A stretch of 64,000 nucleotides of DNA from assembly GCA_023375785.1 (NCBI GenBank), contig SZWC01003862.1, forward strand, positions 115,532 to 179,531. The letters are read 5' to 3'. The DNA is from Penium margaritaceum (Eukaryota > Streptophyta > Zygnematophyceae > Desmidiales > Peniaceae). The position numbers and the translations under genes are program-made. Shown in pieces: positions 20,641-31,930 of this stretch. The notes below the pieces were generated by a model that worked only from the letters and a program-made list of their open reading frames with translations, was not told the origin of the DNA and did no database searches. Each line of letters starts with the position of its first letter. The first letter of the stretch is position 1.

Positions 20641-22545
20641 AGATGGCTAGTGCAGGACTGTCCAAGACCAACAAGTTCAAGGTGTGACGGCCTCACCACA
20701 TGCCCTTGGCGGACTCCAAAATTTGGAAGCCATCTCCGTGAGCACGGTTGCCAAACCAAAGGCAACCGTACCACCTAAGGCAACCGGTGCCAACCTCGGC
20801 GACACCAAAAAGTGTAAGGAAGCCAGAAAAGTGCTCGACGAGCACGTCGACACGCCAGTGGGCAACCCCCATGGGACGGACGACGCGCTCGAAGAAGACC
20901 ACCCAGGCATGGACCCCGACGAAGAGCACGACACCGACGATGGCAAAGGTGACGAGGATTGCGATTATCGCCATCGTCGTGTGGCAAACTCGAGCCGATC
21001 GCTTGAGAAGGACAAGGCGGTCGCCGCATCGCCTGAAGCTGCCAACAGTAGCGAGGCTACCGAGAGCAGCAAAGGCGGCAAAATCAGCCACACAAGAAGT
21101 TCTTATGAGAAGGAGCCAGATGACGTCGCCGCGAAGGCAATTCGCGATGACCATTAAAGGCTTGCTGAGCTGGCTTCCAAGGTTGCGACCCAAGTTGAGA
21201 TCACCACCGACGGTGGAGGTGCGGCACCGTACGGAGGAGTGGGGGCACAGCCACGTTCCTATGACGTGGTCGAGATGTGGCAGACCAGTGTCCACTCGAG
21301 CCTTGTTGCTGACAAAAACCTCCTCCAGAAGTTGGGACTCCTTGGATGCATGTATGCGAATCGTACCCTCTTGTAGTGGGTAAAGGTGCACAGATAACGC
21401 GAGGCCCAAGAGACTATTGCCGATGGTCTGATAACATCAGAGCTGAATTTTGCATTCGCCAACTTGCTGGCCCACGTCGGGTAGAGTATCACGGACCTGG
21501 ACAGCGATCGCCAACTACAGCACCTGGTCGCTAATGAGGCAAGCCGCTGATGCAACGACCTCGACAAGGTATTGTAGAGCGTGACCCAGGTGTGGATGGA
21601 GCAGCAAGCGCAGTGCGTCGTAGCCGCTGATGCCACTGTCGATGGCAGCCACAACTTGCCTACCTCAATGCCTTGGATTGGTCATGAACACGTCCTTCCT
21701 CTCCTGTGTGGAGAGGTTCCAAAAGAACGTGAAGCTGACCGGCTGGTTGAATCGCATGGAGTACAATCTACGTGTCCACAAGGCTCCATTCAGTCAGTGC
21801 GGCACCCTTGCCATGATGCGGCTTGAAGACAAGCTCTTCAAGTATGTGGTCTAGGAGTGGGTTGCGTAGCAACCGCACCTTGAGTGGAAGTCCATGTCGT
21901 GGGAGGCATTTGTGCAATCATGCGTAATAAATACATCCAGCGTGAGGAGGCACTACGCGCCTTCTACAAGATCAAGTACTTCAAGCAGCTGGGTAGCTTG
22001 CTCGAAGCCTACTTAAGCGAGTTCACCACACACGTGGAGGAAGCTGAAAGCTTCACTGAGGGCGATAGGACCCAGACCTCCTAGTACCCGGAGTGCATGC
22101 GTCTATAGTACTTGCGTGACCATCTTGCTAGGCGAGAAGCTGAAGGACAAGACCACCACAACGGCAACCGGCCAGGCTTGGACAAGTTGGAGGGCGTTGC
22201 TGGACTACATGAGTGAAGTGTATTTGAAAAACCCGAAGCACTACTCAAACGCATGGCCAAACGCGCGTGCACAGCAAGACCACGACATGCGCATGGACGT
22301 TGCAGGGACTAGAGGAATAGTGAGGCAGCAAGGCGAGGCCAACGGCAAGCAGCCCGCAAACCCTCCAGTCAAGAAGACTAGTGGGCACACAACCTCAAAC
22401 CCCAAGTGCAGCTGTGACAATGACGAGCTATGGGCAGCAAGCAAGCATCGCAACACAACCTTTTGGGACGGACTGTGCCACAACTGCATGCAGCCGAGCC
22501 AGTTTAGGACTCACTGCCCTGAGGCTGCTACTGGTGGATAAGAGG
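20641..22545 (+). pseudogene. Gypsy-2 gag region
   Basis: The N-terminal low-complexity acidic part (about 20684-21157) contains EEDHPGMDPDEEHDTDDGKG, nearly the same as in Gypsy-1. The gag core (21600-22350) shows AFYKIKYFKQLGSLLEAYLSEF and TGQAWTSWRALLDYMSEVY. A CCHC-type knuckle with CHNCMQPSQFRTHCP lies near 22475-22520. Fossil with several breaks. Confidence 0.75.
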
Positions 22546-23500
22546 CCGTAGCGTTAGTCGTAGGAGCAGCACCTCGTGGGGAGGGTACATCAAGAGGCCA
22601 CGGACAGGGCTATGGATAGGGTTGCGGTCACGGCAATTGGCTTGGGTGTGGTAACAAACGAGGCCGTAAGGTGGGTTTTCCCACCCCTGAGTGACGGTAG
22701 TGGGGACCACTCAGCGATGACACTGGATCTGGAGTGTGGTTTCATATTTTCAGACAAGGATATTAAAGAGTTTGAGTTTTTGATGAGTTCAAACTTCTCT
22801 GTTGTTTTATCCCCTCTCATCGAACCTCATTCTACACCTGATGACATTGACATTGACATTGTCTACTAAATCTTGCATCACCGGACGAGATGTATGACCA
22901 AACCTGCCTAGTGGTGGCGACACCATGCACTGCGCATGAACTGTCAGATGCAGTGATTAAAGAAAACGCCATGAAATCAATGAGCTCAATCATGTTTGTG
23001 GTACCTTTAGTCAACAATCTTGACCCAGTCGAATTCAAGGACTGGAGGGTACTAGCCCAATTACCACGTTCCCATAAGATGTGGACTCGAGTAGATGAAT
23101 CATGGGAGTTGTGGCGCCTACCGTACCGATTCCGTGTTCATCACATAATCGGCTTGCCATCGTCAAGCCTATTCACACGAAAGAGTGGAAGTAGCTTGAC
23201 GATGAACTTCAAAGGATACCTACCCCGTACTCCCGTAAATGTACTTGTTGACACTGGACGAGATGAGTCCTTTGTCAGCCTTGGTTTTACCCGATAGGTT
23301 GGCATGAAATACAAGCCATCGAATGGCAAAGTTGTTGTCGGTGATTACCGTATAGTACCCGTGATTGGTACATGCAAAGCCAAAATTTGTATTCAAGGGT
23401 ACACACAAAGTGTCACGTTGAAGGTACTCAACCTTCTTGATCCGTTTGACATGGTGCTAGGCGATCCTTGGCCCCGTTAAAACAAGGCTCTAATATTCTT
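22546..23500 (+). pseudogene. Gypsy-2 protease region
   Basis: Contains an aspartic-protease motif of the form VNVLVDTGRDESFVSLG near 23230-23290, in the position expected between gag and RT. The preceding stretch (22890-23200) matches Gypsy-1 13900-14560 in reverse. Confidence 0.65.
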
Positions 23501-25100
23501 TGAATCAAAGCATTTTATCCTTTGAAAAGAACGTTGATTTTGAGTACTGAATTGTCACCGACCCGACTAAAGGTCCGTGCCAGCTTGTCTGCAATGTAGG
23601 TCAAGAGACATGTTTGACAAGGTTGTCGATACTTCTTGGCTAAGCTGAAGAAAGTGGAGGACGACATCAAGACAGACACGCCACAAGAGATCAACTGTAT
23701 GTTGGCAGAGTTCTCGGATGCATTCCAAGACCCACTGGCTGGGCTTCCACCGGAATGACACATGGGCCACACGATTTTGCTCCAACCGGAGGCGGCTCCT
23801 CCGTCCAGACCCATATATTGTCTTAGTCTTGTAGAAAGGTGAGAGGCCGAACGCCAAATCAAATAGTATCTTGCAAAAGGATGGATCGGGCTAAGTAGCT
23901 CATTGTATAGTGCGCCGATCCTTTTTGTAAAAAAAGGTTGGTGGTTTATGCATGTACGTGGACTACCTGGTGTTGCACAAGCTGACGCTGAAAATCTGAT
24001 TTCCCTTACTATAGATTGAAGATCTACTAACTCCAAGGAGCAAAAGTATTTTCGTCTTTGGATTTTTCTCGAAGGTACCATCAAAATCACATCACGAAAG
24101 ATGATGTGCCCAAAGCCACATTTCAAACACACATGGGACAATATCAGCTTTTAGTGTTATCTTTCAGGCTAATGAATGCCCAGGTAACCTTCTAAGGAGA
24201 ACTGAACCAAAAGTTTACCAAAACGACTTGGTCACTTTGTCTTGGTTTACCTGGACAACATCCATGTTCCAAATCCATGGAAGAGCACATAGAACATTTG
24301 TGCAAAGTCCTTGGGATCCTTCGGGAACAGAAGTTCTACGTGAAAGTGAGCAAGCGCAAGGTTGCACAAGATGAGCTCGAATACCTTGGATACAATATCG
24401 GCAAGGACGATATCTGTGCCGATCCACAAAAGGTGCAAGCTGTGGTGGACTGGCCACGTCCAGAAAATGTTGGACAGATTCAGTCTTTCCTCGCCCTTAA
24501 AAACTACTTTCGACAGTTTATGGAAGGGTATTTGACCCTGGTAGCACCGCTAACCAGGGTCACGTGAAAAGACGTACGTTGGGAATGGACATCTGATTGC
24601 GAGAACGTCTCTCTCGAAGTCAAAGAGTTTGTATCCACAGCACCTGTCTTAGCTCTCCTAGATGCATCGCAACCGTGGGAGGTTCGATGTGATGCGGGAG
24701 TAGTAGGACTCGGAGCTTTCCTCATGTAGAACTGTCATCAATTTGCGTATGAGAGTCAGAAGTTCATCCACGTGGAAACGCAATACACGACCGGGGGTCA
24801 AGAGCTCCTTGCAAGGAGTACACACTATGGCATTGCTACCTTGAGGGTACTGAAGGGGGTGTGACAGTCGTGACCGAACATAACCCATTGGTGTTTCCCT
24901 AAATGCAACCGAACCTGTCAAGACGACAGGTGCAGTGGAGCGAATACCTGAGCCGATTCTCGTTCACATGGGAATATCGGCCAGGACACATCAACGTGGC
25001 TGATCCACCAAGCCGACAGCCTGTGGACATTAAAGCAACCATCACAGCCGGTGGGTGTTTTATGGCCATTGCGACAGCAACCGTGTAAACACTAGAGCCC
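23501..25100 (+). pseudogene. Gypsy-2 reverse transcriptase and RNase H segment
   Basis: RT blocks run from about 23730 (HMGHTILLQPEAAPP-like) to 24560, with EEHIEHLCKVLGILREQKFY, ELEYLGYNIGKDDI and FLALKNYFRQFMEGY. RNase H follows with RRQVQWSEYLSRFSFTWEYRPGHINVADPPSRQ near 24915-25030. Same architecture as Gypsy-1. Fossil. Confidence 0.82.
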
Positions 25101-25960
25101 CTGCACCTCTACGGCAACCACCTGGAGCGATTATCCACAAAAACGGTTTAGTGAACAGAATTCGGATGGGATACTGTGTGGATTCTTGGTTTCAAGGCTC
25201 TCAAAACCTAGAAAAGTACGCATTGGTGGAATCCGTAGGAATCTTTTGGCATGGAGAACAAGTTCTTGTGCCAAACTCAAGAGACCTTTGGTGAAGATTA
25301 TTTCCCAATTCCACGACCTGCCAGTCGTAGGTCATGTCGGACCTCAAAAGACCGGACAATCACTCTTGGACCACTATTGGTGGCCAGGATGGAGTGTTGA
25401 TGTCCGTAAGTATTGCATGATATAGATCCCATGTCTTCGGAATAAGGCTAGTAAAAAGAACCCTGCTGGAATCCTCCAACAGCTTCCCACTCCTGGGAAT
25501 CCATGGGAGTGCGTCTGCATGGACTTCATGACTGGTCTTCTACACATAGCCTGTGGCCGCGATGCAATACTAGTGGTTGTGGATCTTCTGACAAAGATGA
25601 CACACTTCATTCCTACGACCACGGATGTGAACGCAAAGGAGACCGCTCGTCTCTTCTTTAAAGGTTTCGTAAATCACCACGGCTTGCCGTTGCGCACTAT
25701 CTCTGATCAAAACAAAAAAATTGCTAGTAATTCATGGCAAAGGATGCATGAGTACTTTGACAACGAGTTACAAATGTCAACAGCGTTTCACCCTCAAACT
25801 GTCGAACAAACAGAGTGCATGAACCACACTCTGGAGCAAATTCTCCGCATGTACGTGGACCCTGCCATGAATGACTGGGATAAATTCCCTGCACCGGCAG
25901 AGTTTGCGGTGAATAACTCAGTGAACGAGTCTACACAGTTCACACCGTTTGTGTTGAACT
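25101..25960 (+). pseudogene. Gypsy-2 integrase segment, cut at the right
   Basis: Shows DLPVVGHVGPQKTGQSLLDHYWWPGW, MDFMTGLLHIACGRDAILVVVDLLTKMTHF, HHGLPLRTISD and an EYFDNELQMSTAFHPQT block, the Gypsy integrase zinc finger and DDE core in order. Similarity to Gypsy-1 ends near 25960, where the Copia-C LTR is thought to begin. Confidence 0.82.
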
Positions 25961-26621
25961 TGTCAACCGGCCTCAGGCAAACGGACTAGAAAACAGGGCC
26001 GACATAATAGCACCTGCCGTCCGCTCCTAGCATTTCAGCTAGGAGAAGATATCACCCTCAGGATTACGGTTCCACACTGAGCAGTTCCTAGGCAATCACT
26101 TGCTAGCAACTGTGTCCACTTAACACTTGGTCACTTTCGCGCGAGGTGCTAGTCAAAGACTAACTCCTGGGGCTTAGACCAACCAGTGTCTTCTTTATAC
26201 TGTTCCTTAGTTGGACAACTATGTGAGGAGCATCTAAGGCCAGATTGTGTAATTAGAATGAGGAGTGAGTTTGGTACATATAGTCCTAGGCCTGGCTTCT
26301 AAGGTGTGTGGGNACCACCTCACCAGTCCGCCAATTGGCGCATCCACTGACCGCCAAGTGGCGCACTCTCCTCATGCATGGAGAAATGTCTAAGAAACTT
26401 CCCCTATACTAGAAGGTCAAAAAACCTCCTGCGCACATCAAGGCTCGATCGCAGGACCTGTTGTCCCTAAGTCCAACATGCTATCCGTTGCGCTACACTT
26501 CTGGTGTCTCGCTTGGACTTGCACCACGAACAAGGTTTGGGGGACTTACTCCAAGGGAGCAGTGCATGCCCAACCTGTCCGTCAACCCATAGCAGTGGCC
26601 ATGGGGCATAGAAGAACAACA
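25961..26621 (-). repeat. 3' LTR of Copia-C
   Basis: The inner edge at 26621 is well defined: the minus strand starts TGTTGTTC after a purine-rich tract, and the second LTR copy diverges from it at the same base. The outer edge at 25961 is inferred from the loss of Gypsy-2 similarity and a TG/CA end. A single N at 26313 marks a contig join. Confidence 0.65.
26428..26506 (-). other. tRNA-Arg-like segment inside the Copia-C LTR
   Basis: The minus strand contains TAGCGCAACGGATAGCATG (box A-like), TTGGACTT and, further on, GATCGAGCC (fits box B GWTCRANNC). Spacing and sequence resemble eukaryotic tRNA-Arg(UCU). The acceptor and T stems do not pair, so it is not a functional tRNA. A second copy is at about 31176-31254 in the other LTR copy. 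Confidence 0.55.
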
Positions 26622-26725
26622 ATCTCTCCCTTGCACCGTAGGCCACCTGCTGTGGTAGTTTTCTTCGGCATGAACCTGTAGCTCTAGGTTGTGTTTGTGC
26701 ATGTCAGTTTTTTTTTTCTTGGTCT

Positions 26726-28729
26726 TTAGTTCTCATCTCTTGCATCCACCATGCCGACTCCTCGAGCACCTGCAACATGCAAATCACTGTCTAGCGGCTT
26801 TGTCAAGAAGTCCGCAAGCATTTTCTTGGTTGCGACGTGCTCCAGTTCCACGACACCCTTGGCGATAAGGTCACGTGAGTAGTGGTACCGAATATCGATG
26901 TGCTTTGTACGCCGGGAGATCATGTCGTCCTCTACCATAGCCATGGCACTTTGGTTGTCGATGCGGATGACCGTTGCCTCCTCTGGTGGTGCCTTGATCT
27001 CATCAAGCAAACTGTGAAGCCACTGTGTTTCCTTGCACACTTCGGAGAGTGCAATGTACTCCACCTCAGTAGTAGAAAGCGAGACGCAGTCCTGCTTCCT
27101 GCTTGCCCACGAGACCGCACCACCGTTGAGAAGACAAACAAACCCTCAGGTGGACTTCTTGTCATCAATCCGTCCTCCCCAGTCCGCGTCGGTGTAGCAT
27201 ATCAGCCGCAGCAAGTCTGATCCTTCTAGACCTCCAAACCGGAGCCCGACGTGCCGAGTATTTTCGAGGTAGCAAAAAATCCGCTTCACGACTTGCCAAT
27301 GTTCTGGCCCAGGGTTGGCCACAAACCTGCTCACCTGACTCACTGCAAAAGCAATGTCAGTTCGTGTTCCCACCATTGCATACATGAGGCTTCCAACGGC
27401 GGACTGGTATGGAATGTTTTGCATCTCCCGCCGGTCTGCCTCGTTGCTTGGTGACATGGAGGAGGAGAGCTTGCAGTCGGAGGGCATGGGGGTGCTGACG
27501 GGCTTGCAGTCCTCCATGTTGTAGCGCTTCAAGATGTCCATGATGTACTTGGTCTGGTTGAGCTCGATGGTGCCTGCTTTGCGGTTGCGGTGAACAGAAA
27601 TCCCGAGGTAGTACTCGAGAGGTCCCATGTCCTTCATCTTAAATCTGCTGGCCAGATTTTTCTTGAGGTCCGTGAGGGCCTCCTGCGAAGAAGAACACAT
27701 GATAAGATCATCCACGTACAACGCCACAAGTAGCAAGCCACGTTCGTCCTCCCGCACATAGACTCTAGGGTCATTTTTGCAATGTGCGAAGGAGATCTCA
27801 GCCATGAAGCTGTCCATCTCTTTGTACCAGATCCGTGGGGCCTGTTTCAGTCCGTACAACGCCTTCACCAGCTTGCACACCTTACCCTCGGGTGCTTTGC
27901 CACCTTCCGGTACATCCATTAGCACCTCCTTGTCGAGCTTCCCATAAAGGAAGGCTGTCTTCACATCCATCTGGTGGATCTCAAGGTCTTTGGCGGTAGG
28001 GACAGCAAGTAGGGACCTGATGGAGGCAAACGTGACAACCGGTGCGAAGGTCTCATCGTACTCAGAACCTGCGCACTGTGAGAACCCTTTCGCCACGACC
28101 CTTGCCTTACACTTGTCAATGCTATCATCTTGCTTCCGCTTCAACCTGAGCATCCACTTTGAGCCCACCACGTGAGCGTTAGCGGGTCTGTCCACCAGCA
28201 CCCATGTGCCATTTTCTTCCATGGACACGAGCTCGCTGTCCACCACCTCCTTCCACTTCGCCGCATCGGGCCTTGCCAGCGCTTCAGCCACAGTGAGCGG
28301 CTCTCCCTGAGCCAAACAGGACCAGCTCAGTCCAGACCAGCTTCCAGTGTCAGCGTCGTACTTTGGAGTTTGTTTTCTTTGTCGTGTGCTGTGACGTTGC
28401 ATTGCTGGTGGATGTTTGCCATGCTGTTGCTCCTGTGGTGTTGGCTGCCCTGGAGTTGAATTTTCCTCTTTTGAAGAGCCACTGGCCTCCGAGCTGGTCT
28501 CAGAGGCCTCGGACGTCTCCGACTCTGTGTCGGAGCTCGCCGCTGCGTCAGCCTGCGCAGCCGCTCCCCCTGGCACACCACTCTTCTTCACGGCCTGCCG
28601 CACTGGCACCACTTGCCAGTTTTCAGGAGCTTGATCTCCTGACTCTAGCAGCACCAACCACTCTCCCTGTTTTGGAGCTTCCGTGGGATCAAGCATCTCT
28701 TCCTTGCCTGGTTTCCTCTCGTCAAAGGT
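26726..28729 (-). CDS. Copia-C reverse transcriptase and RNase H part of pol
   Basis: A long open stretch. RT begins with DTGSWSGLSW and the WKEVVDSELVSMEENGTW block. It includes DVKTAFLYGKL, KALYGLKQAPRIWY, YVDDLI (about 27706-27720) and MKDMGPLEYYLGI. The RNase H has LICYTDADWGG, MEYIALSEVCKETQWLHSLL, RIDNQSAMAM and RRTKHIDIRYHY. Upstream is a Ser/Glu-rich linker. It is the best-preserved pol in the window. The left end of the RNase H lies at 26726. The upstream end is hidden by the N run. Confidence 0.85.
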
Positions 28730-28885
28730 NNNNNNNNNNNNNNNNNNNNNNNNNNNNNNNNNNNNNNNNNNNNNNNNNNNNNNNNNNNNNNNNNNNNNNN
28801 NNNNNNNNNNNNNNNNNNNNNNNNNNNNNNNNNNNNNNNNNNNNNNNNNNNNNNNNNNNNNNNNNNNNNNNNNNNNNNNNNNNNN
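28730..28885. other. Run of 156 Ns (assembly gap)
   Basis: Unknown sequence within the integrase part of Copia-C. The stated size need not be real, so frame relations across it carry no information. Confidence 1.
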
Positions 28886-30467
28886 GTTGTGGGCTGGTGG
28901 CTGATCCCATGTTGCCTCAACCAGCCCTTGCATGCCTCGTACTCTCCACCGTTGTCGCTTCGCATCGCTTTGACTTTCTTTCCGGTCTGCCGCTCCACCA
29001 TGGCGACAAACTCCTGCAACTTTTCTCTGACCTCTCCCTTTGCTTTGAGGAAGAAGATCCACACCTTGCGGCTGTGGTCATCTATGAAGGTCAGAAAATA
29101 CTTGCTACCACCATTTGACGCCGTGCGAAAGGGTCCGCACACGTCGGTGTGAATGAGGTCAAGGGCTGATTCTGCGCGGCGACCATTGCGCTCAAAGCGC
29201 GTTCGCTTGGTCTTGCCTTGGAGGCAAGGTTCACACAGGCTGCCACATCCAACCGCATCCTTCTTGCAACCATCCATGCCACGGACCAGCTGTTGTTGCT
29301 GGATGACTTGGAGTGTGCTGTTTGCCACATGCCCAAAGCGTCTATGCCACAGATCAGCGTCTTCGTCTTTTGCGGCAGAGGATGCTTTTTCAGTTTTCGT
29401 TGGTGTGCTCTCCTGCGTGGGTGTCGAGACCACTGCCTCCGCTGCACCCGCATGGCCCTCCTTTTCCGAGCTCTTTGCTGCCGTTGTCTGCAGTACGTAG
29501 AGTCCGTCAACCCGTGGAACCTGTGCCACGAGATCTTTGTTGGAGTAGAGGACCTTGATGTCTTCGTTCCTGGCGATGACCGCCTTCTTCTGCGTGAACA
29601 CCACCGTCATGTCGTTGTCCGTTATTTTTGACACGGACAGAAGGTTTGCCGCAAAGGAGGGCATGTAGACCACGTCACGTAGCCGTAGATCCTTCTCCGC
29701 ACCATTGAGGTTGATGCTCACAAGCTTGTCTCCCACGCCCTTTGCGTTGACGACACTGCCGTTTGCACATCTGAACCGCCGATCGGTGGGGTCGATGGAG
29801 ACAAATCCAGCCTGGTCGTTGCTGGAGTGATGATCGGTGCCGGAGTCGAGCCCAAAAGCTCCTGGCCTGAGCAGCGCCGCTCCTTTTGCTGGAGGCGTGC
29901 TCTGTGCCATCATGTTGGTGGCTTCTTTGCCACCCTTTTTGTTGCCTTTGATCCCACCGCTTCTGCCGTCTTCCTTCTTTGGCGACCTGCACTCTCTTGC
30001 CCAGTGCCCAGGTTTGCCGCAGTTGTGGCAATTACCCTGACGCTTGGGAGCCTTGCCGCCGTTGTTGCCTGCGCCGCCACCGCTTCCGCTGCCGCCTTTC
30101 TGACCAGAGGCTGACCCTTTGCTCCCGCGGCCACCGTAGCGTGCAGCATAGGCTGAGAAGTTAGCCTCACTTCCGCTGCGGCGCATGGCCTCGTTTCGCA
30201 CGTACTTGGACACTGCCGTGTACGTCAGGTCGTCCTCCTTCCAGCCGCCCATGACGGTGATCATTGGACTCCAGCTCTCCGGTAGCGCCATGAGGAGGAT
30301 CATAGATTGCATGTTCTCATCAAGGTCCCAGTTCATCTGGCGAGCCTCACCAAGGAGTCCTTCAAACTCCTGTAGGAAATCGGGGATTGATTCGCCCTCA
30401 TTCACTCGCATGCTGATCAGCCGTTGTAGGATGAATAGTCTGTTCGCGAGGGAGGTGGATTGGTGCA
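28886..30467 (-). CDS. Copia-C gag, protease and integrase part
   Basis: Sense order: gag core (QSTSLANRLFILQRLISMRVNEGESIPDF-type block, near 30300-30460), CCHC knuckle CHNCGKPGHWARECRSP (about 29985-30035), a protease start with FGLDSGTDHH, the GAG-pre-integrase LWHRRFGHVANSTLQ, zinc-binding CEPCLQGK, and the integrase core HTDVCGPFRTASNGGSKYFLTFIDDHSRK with RSDNGGEYEACKGWL. It continues into the N run. Looks whole as far as visible. Confidence 0.85.
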
Positions 30468-30468
30468 N

Positions 30469-31060
30469 TCGGTGCCGGAGTCGAGCCCAAAAGCTCCTGG
30501 CCTGAGCAGCGCCGCTCCTTTTGCTGGAGGCGTGCTCTGTGCCATCATGTTGGTGGCTTCTTTGCCACCCTTTTTGTTGCCTTTGTTCCCACCGCTTCCG
30601 CCGTCTTCCTTCTTTGGCGACCTGCACTCTCTTGCCCAGTGCCCAGGTTTGCCACAGTTGCGGCAATTACCCTGTCGCTTGGGAGCCTTGCCGCCATTGT
30701 TGCCTCCGCCGCCACCGCTTCCGCTGCCGCCTTTCTGACCAGAGGCTGACCCTTTGCTCCCGCGGCCACCGTAGCGTGCGGCATAGGCTGAGAAGTTAGC
30801 CTCACTTCCGCTGCGGCGCATGGCCTCGTTTCGCACGTACTCGGACACTGCCGTGTACGTCAGGTCGTCCTCCTTCCAGCCGCCCATGACGGTGATCATT
30901 GGACTCCAGCTCTCCGGTAGCGCCATGAGGAGGATCATGGCTTGCATGTTCTCGTCAAGGTCCCAGTTCATCTGGCGAGCCTCGCCAAGGAGTCCTTCAA
31001 ACTCCTGTAGGAAATCGGGGATTGATTCGCCCTCATTCACCCGCATGCTGATCAGCCGTT
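30469..31060 (-). repeat. Second assembled copy of the Copia-C gag region
   Basis: This 592-bp piece lies between single Ns and repeats 29833-30425 with a handful of differences. It includes the CCHC knuckle and the MRVNEGESIPDFLQEFEGLL block. It is most likely a separate small contig of the same element family placed here by scaffolding, not a real tandem duplication. Confidence 0.8.
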
Positions 31061-31061
31061 N

Positions 31062-31369
31062 ACCACCTCACCAGTCCGCCAATTGGCGCATCCACTGACC
31101 GCCAAGTGGCGCACTCTCCTCATGCATGGAGAAATGTCTAAGAAACTTCCCCTGTGCTAGAAGGTAAAAAAACCTCCTGCGCACATCAAGGCTCGATCGC
31201 AGGACCTGTTGTCCCTAAGTCCAACATGCTATCCGTTGCGCTACACTTCTGGTGTCTCGCTTGGACTTGCACCACGAACAAGGTTTGGGGGACTTACTCC
31301 AAGGGAGCAGTGCATGCCCAACCTGTCCGTCAACCCATAGCAGTGGCCATGGGGCATAGAAGAACAACA
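31062..31369 (-). repeat. Partial second LTR copy of Copia-C
   Basis: 308 bp matching 26314-26621 with about three differences. It ends at the LTR start TGTTGTTC (minus strand). The piece begins exactly at a contig join, so it may belong to another copy of the family. Confidence 0.75.
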
Positions 31370-31464
31370 AGAAGATCTTATACATAGACCAGGATGGATG
31401 AAAGGGGGATAGTGGTATGGGAGAGAAAAAGTGATGGGTCCGCCGTACTCTGGACATAGCCCAC

Positions 31465-31930
31465 TCATAAGAGCATGCCGGTGATCTCTTTGTCTGGGCA
31501 TCGAGGCGACTGCTTCAAGCTGTATAGTGCTTTTCGTTGTCGGTACACACGGCCAGTGCCGTCCTCCAACCTTGGGGACTGGACCATGTAGATCTCTTCT
31601 TCGAGCTTTCCATGCAGGAACGCGTTGTTCACGTCCATTTGGTGGAGTTCCCAGTGATGCTGGGCCACGTGGGATAGCAGACCCAGAGCTGTGGTTGTGC
31701 ATCCAACTGGTGCAAAGGTCTCAGTGAAATCGATCCCTTCCACCTGGAAGAATCCTTTTGGAGTCAGTCTTGCTTTGTAGTGACCAACTGTGTTCTCTGG
31801 CTAGAGCTTTTTCCACAATACCCACTTTGCCTGAACGGCCTTACGTCTGGGTGGCAGGTCTACAAGCTCGTAGACCCCATGCTCATTGATAGTTGCCAGC
31901 TCAGCCTCGCATGCTGCACACCAGAGTGTC
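31465..31930 (-). pseudogene. Copia-D reverse transcriptase fragment
   Basis: The sense strand shows the RT N-terminal half: [50 protein letters not shown] and KALYSLKQSPRCPDKEI. The YVDD motif region and RNase H are not present to the left. Confidence 0.8.

Larger units (their letters stand above)
19166..25960 (+). mobile_element. Gypsy-2: decayed Ty3/Gypsy element, 3' part missing
   Basis: Left to right: 5' LTR (19166-19778), primer-binding-site-like sequence, leader, gag, protease, RT, RNase H and integrase, ending inside the integrase where Copia-C begins. Same family as Gypsy-1 but in the opposite orientation. Heavily broken, well over ten breaks. No 3' LTR is seen to the right of Copia-C. 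Confidence 0.87.
25961..31369 (-). mobile_element. Copia-C: young Ty1/Copia element with assembly gaps
   Basis: Left LTR, RNase H, RT, integrase, protease and gag follow each other on the minus strand, and part of the right LTR is present. The overlapping LTR stretch (26314-26621 with 31062-31369) differs at about three positions, so this is the youngest element here. Its coding parts look whole apart from a 156-base N run (28730-28885) and single-N contig joins at 26313, 30468 and 31061. The primer-binding site falls in missing sequence. No target-site duplication was found (GAACT left, AGAAG right). Confidence 0.8.

Noticed and set aside
26428-26506. Functional tRNA-Arg gene
   Set aside because: Acceptor and T stems do not pair and the sequence occurs within an LTR. 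Kept only as a tRNA-like segment.
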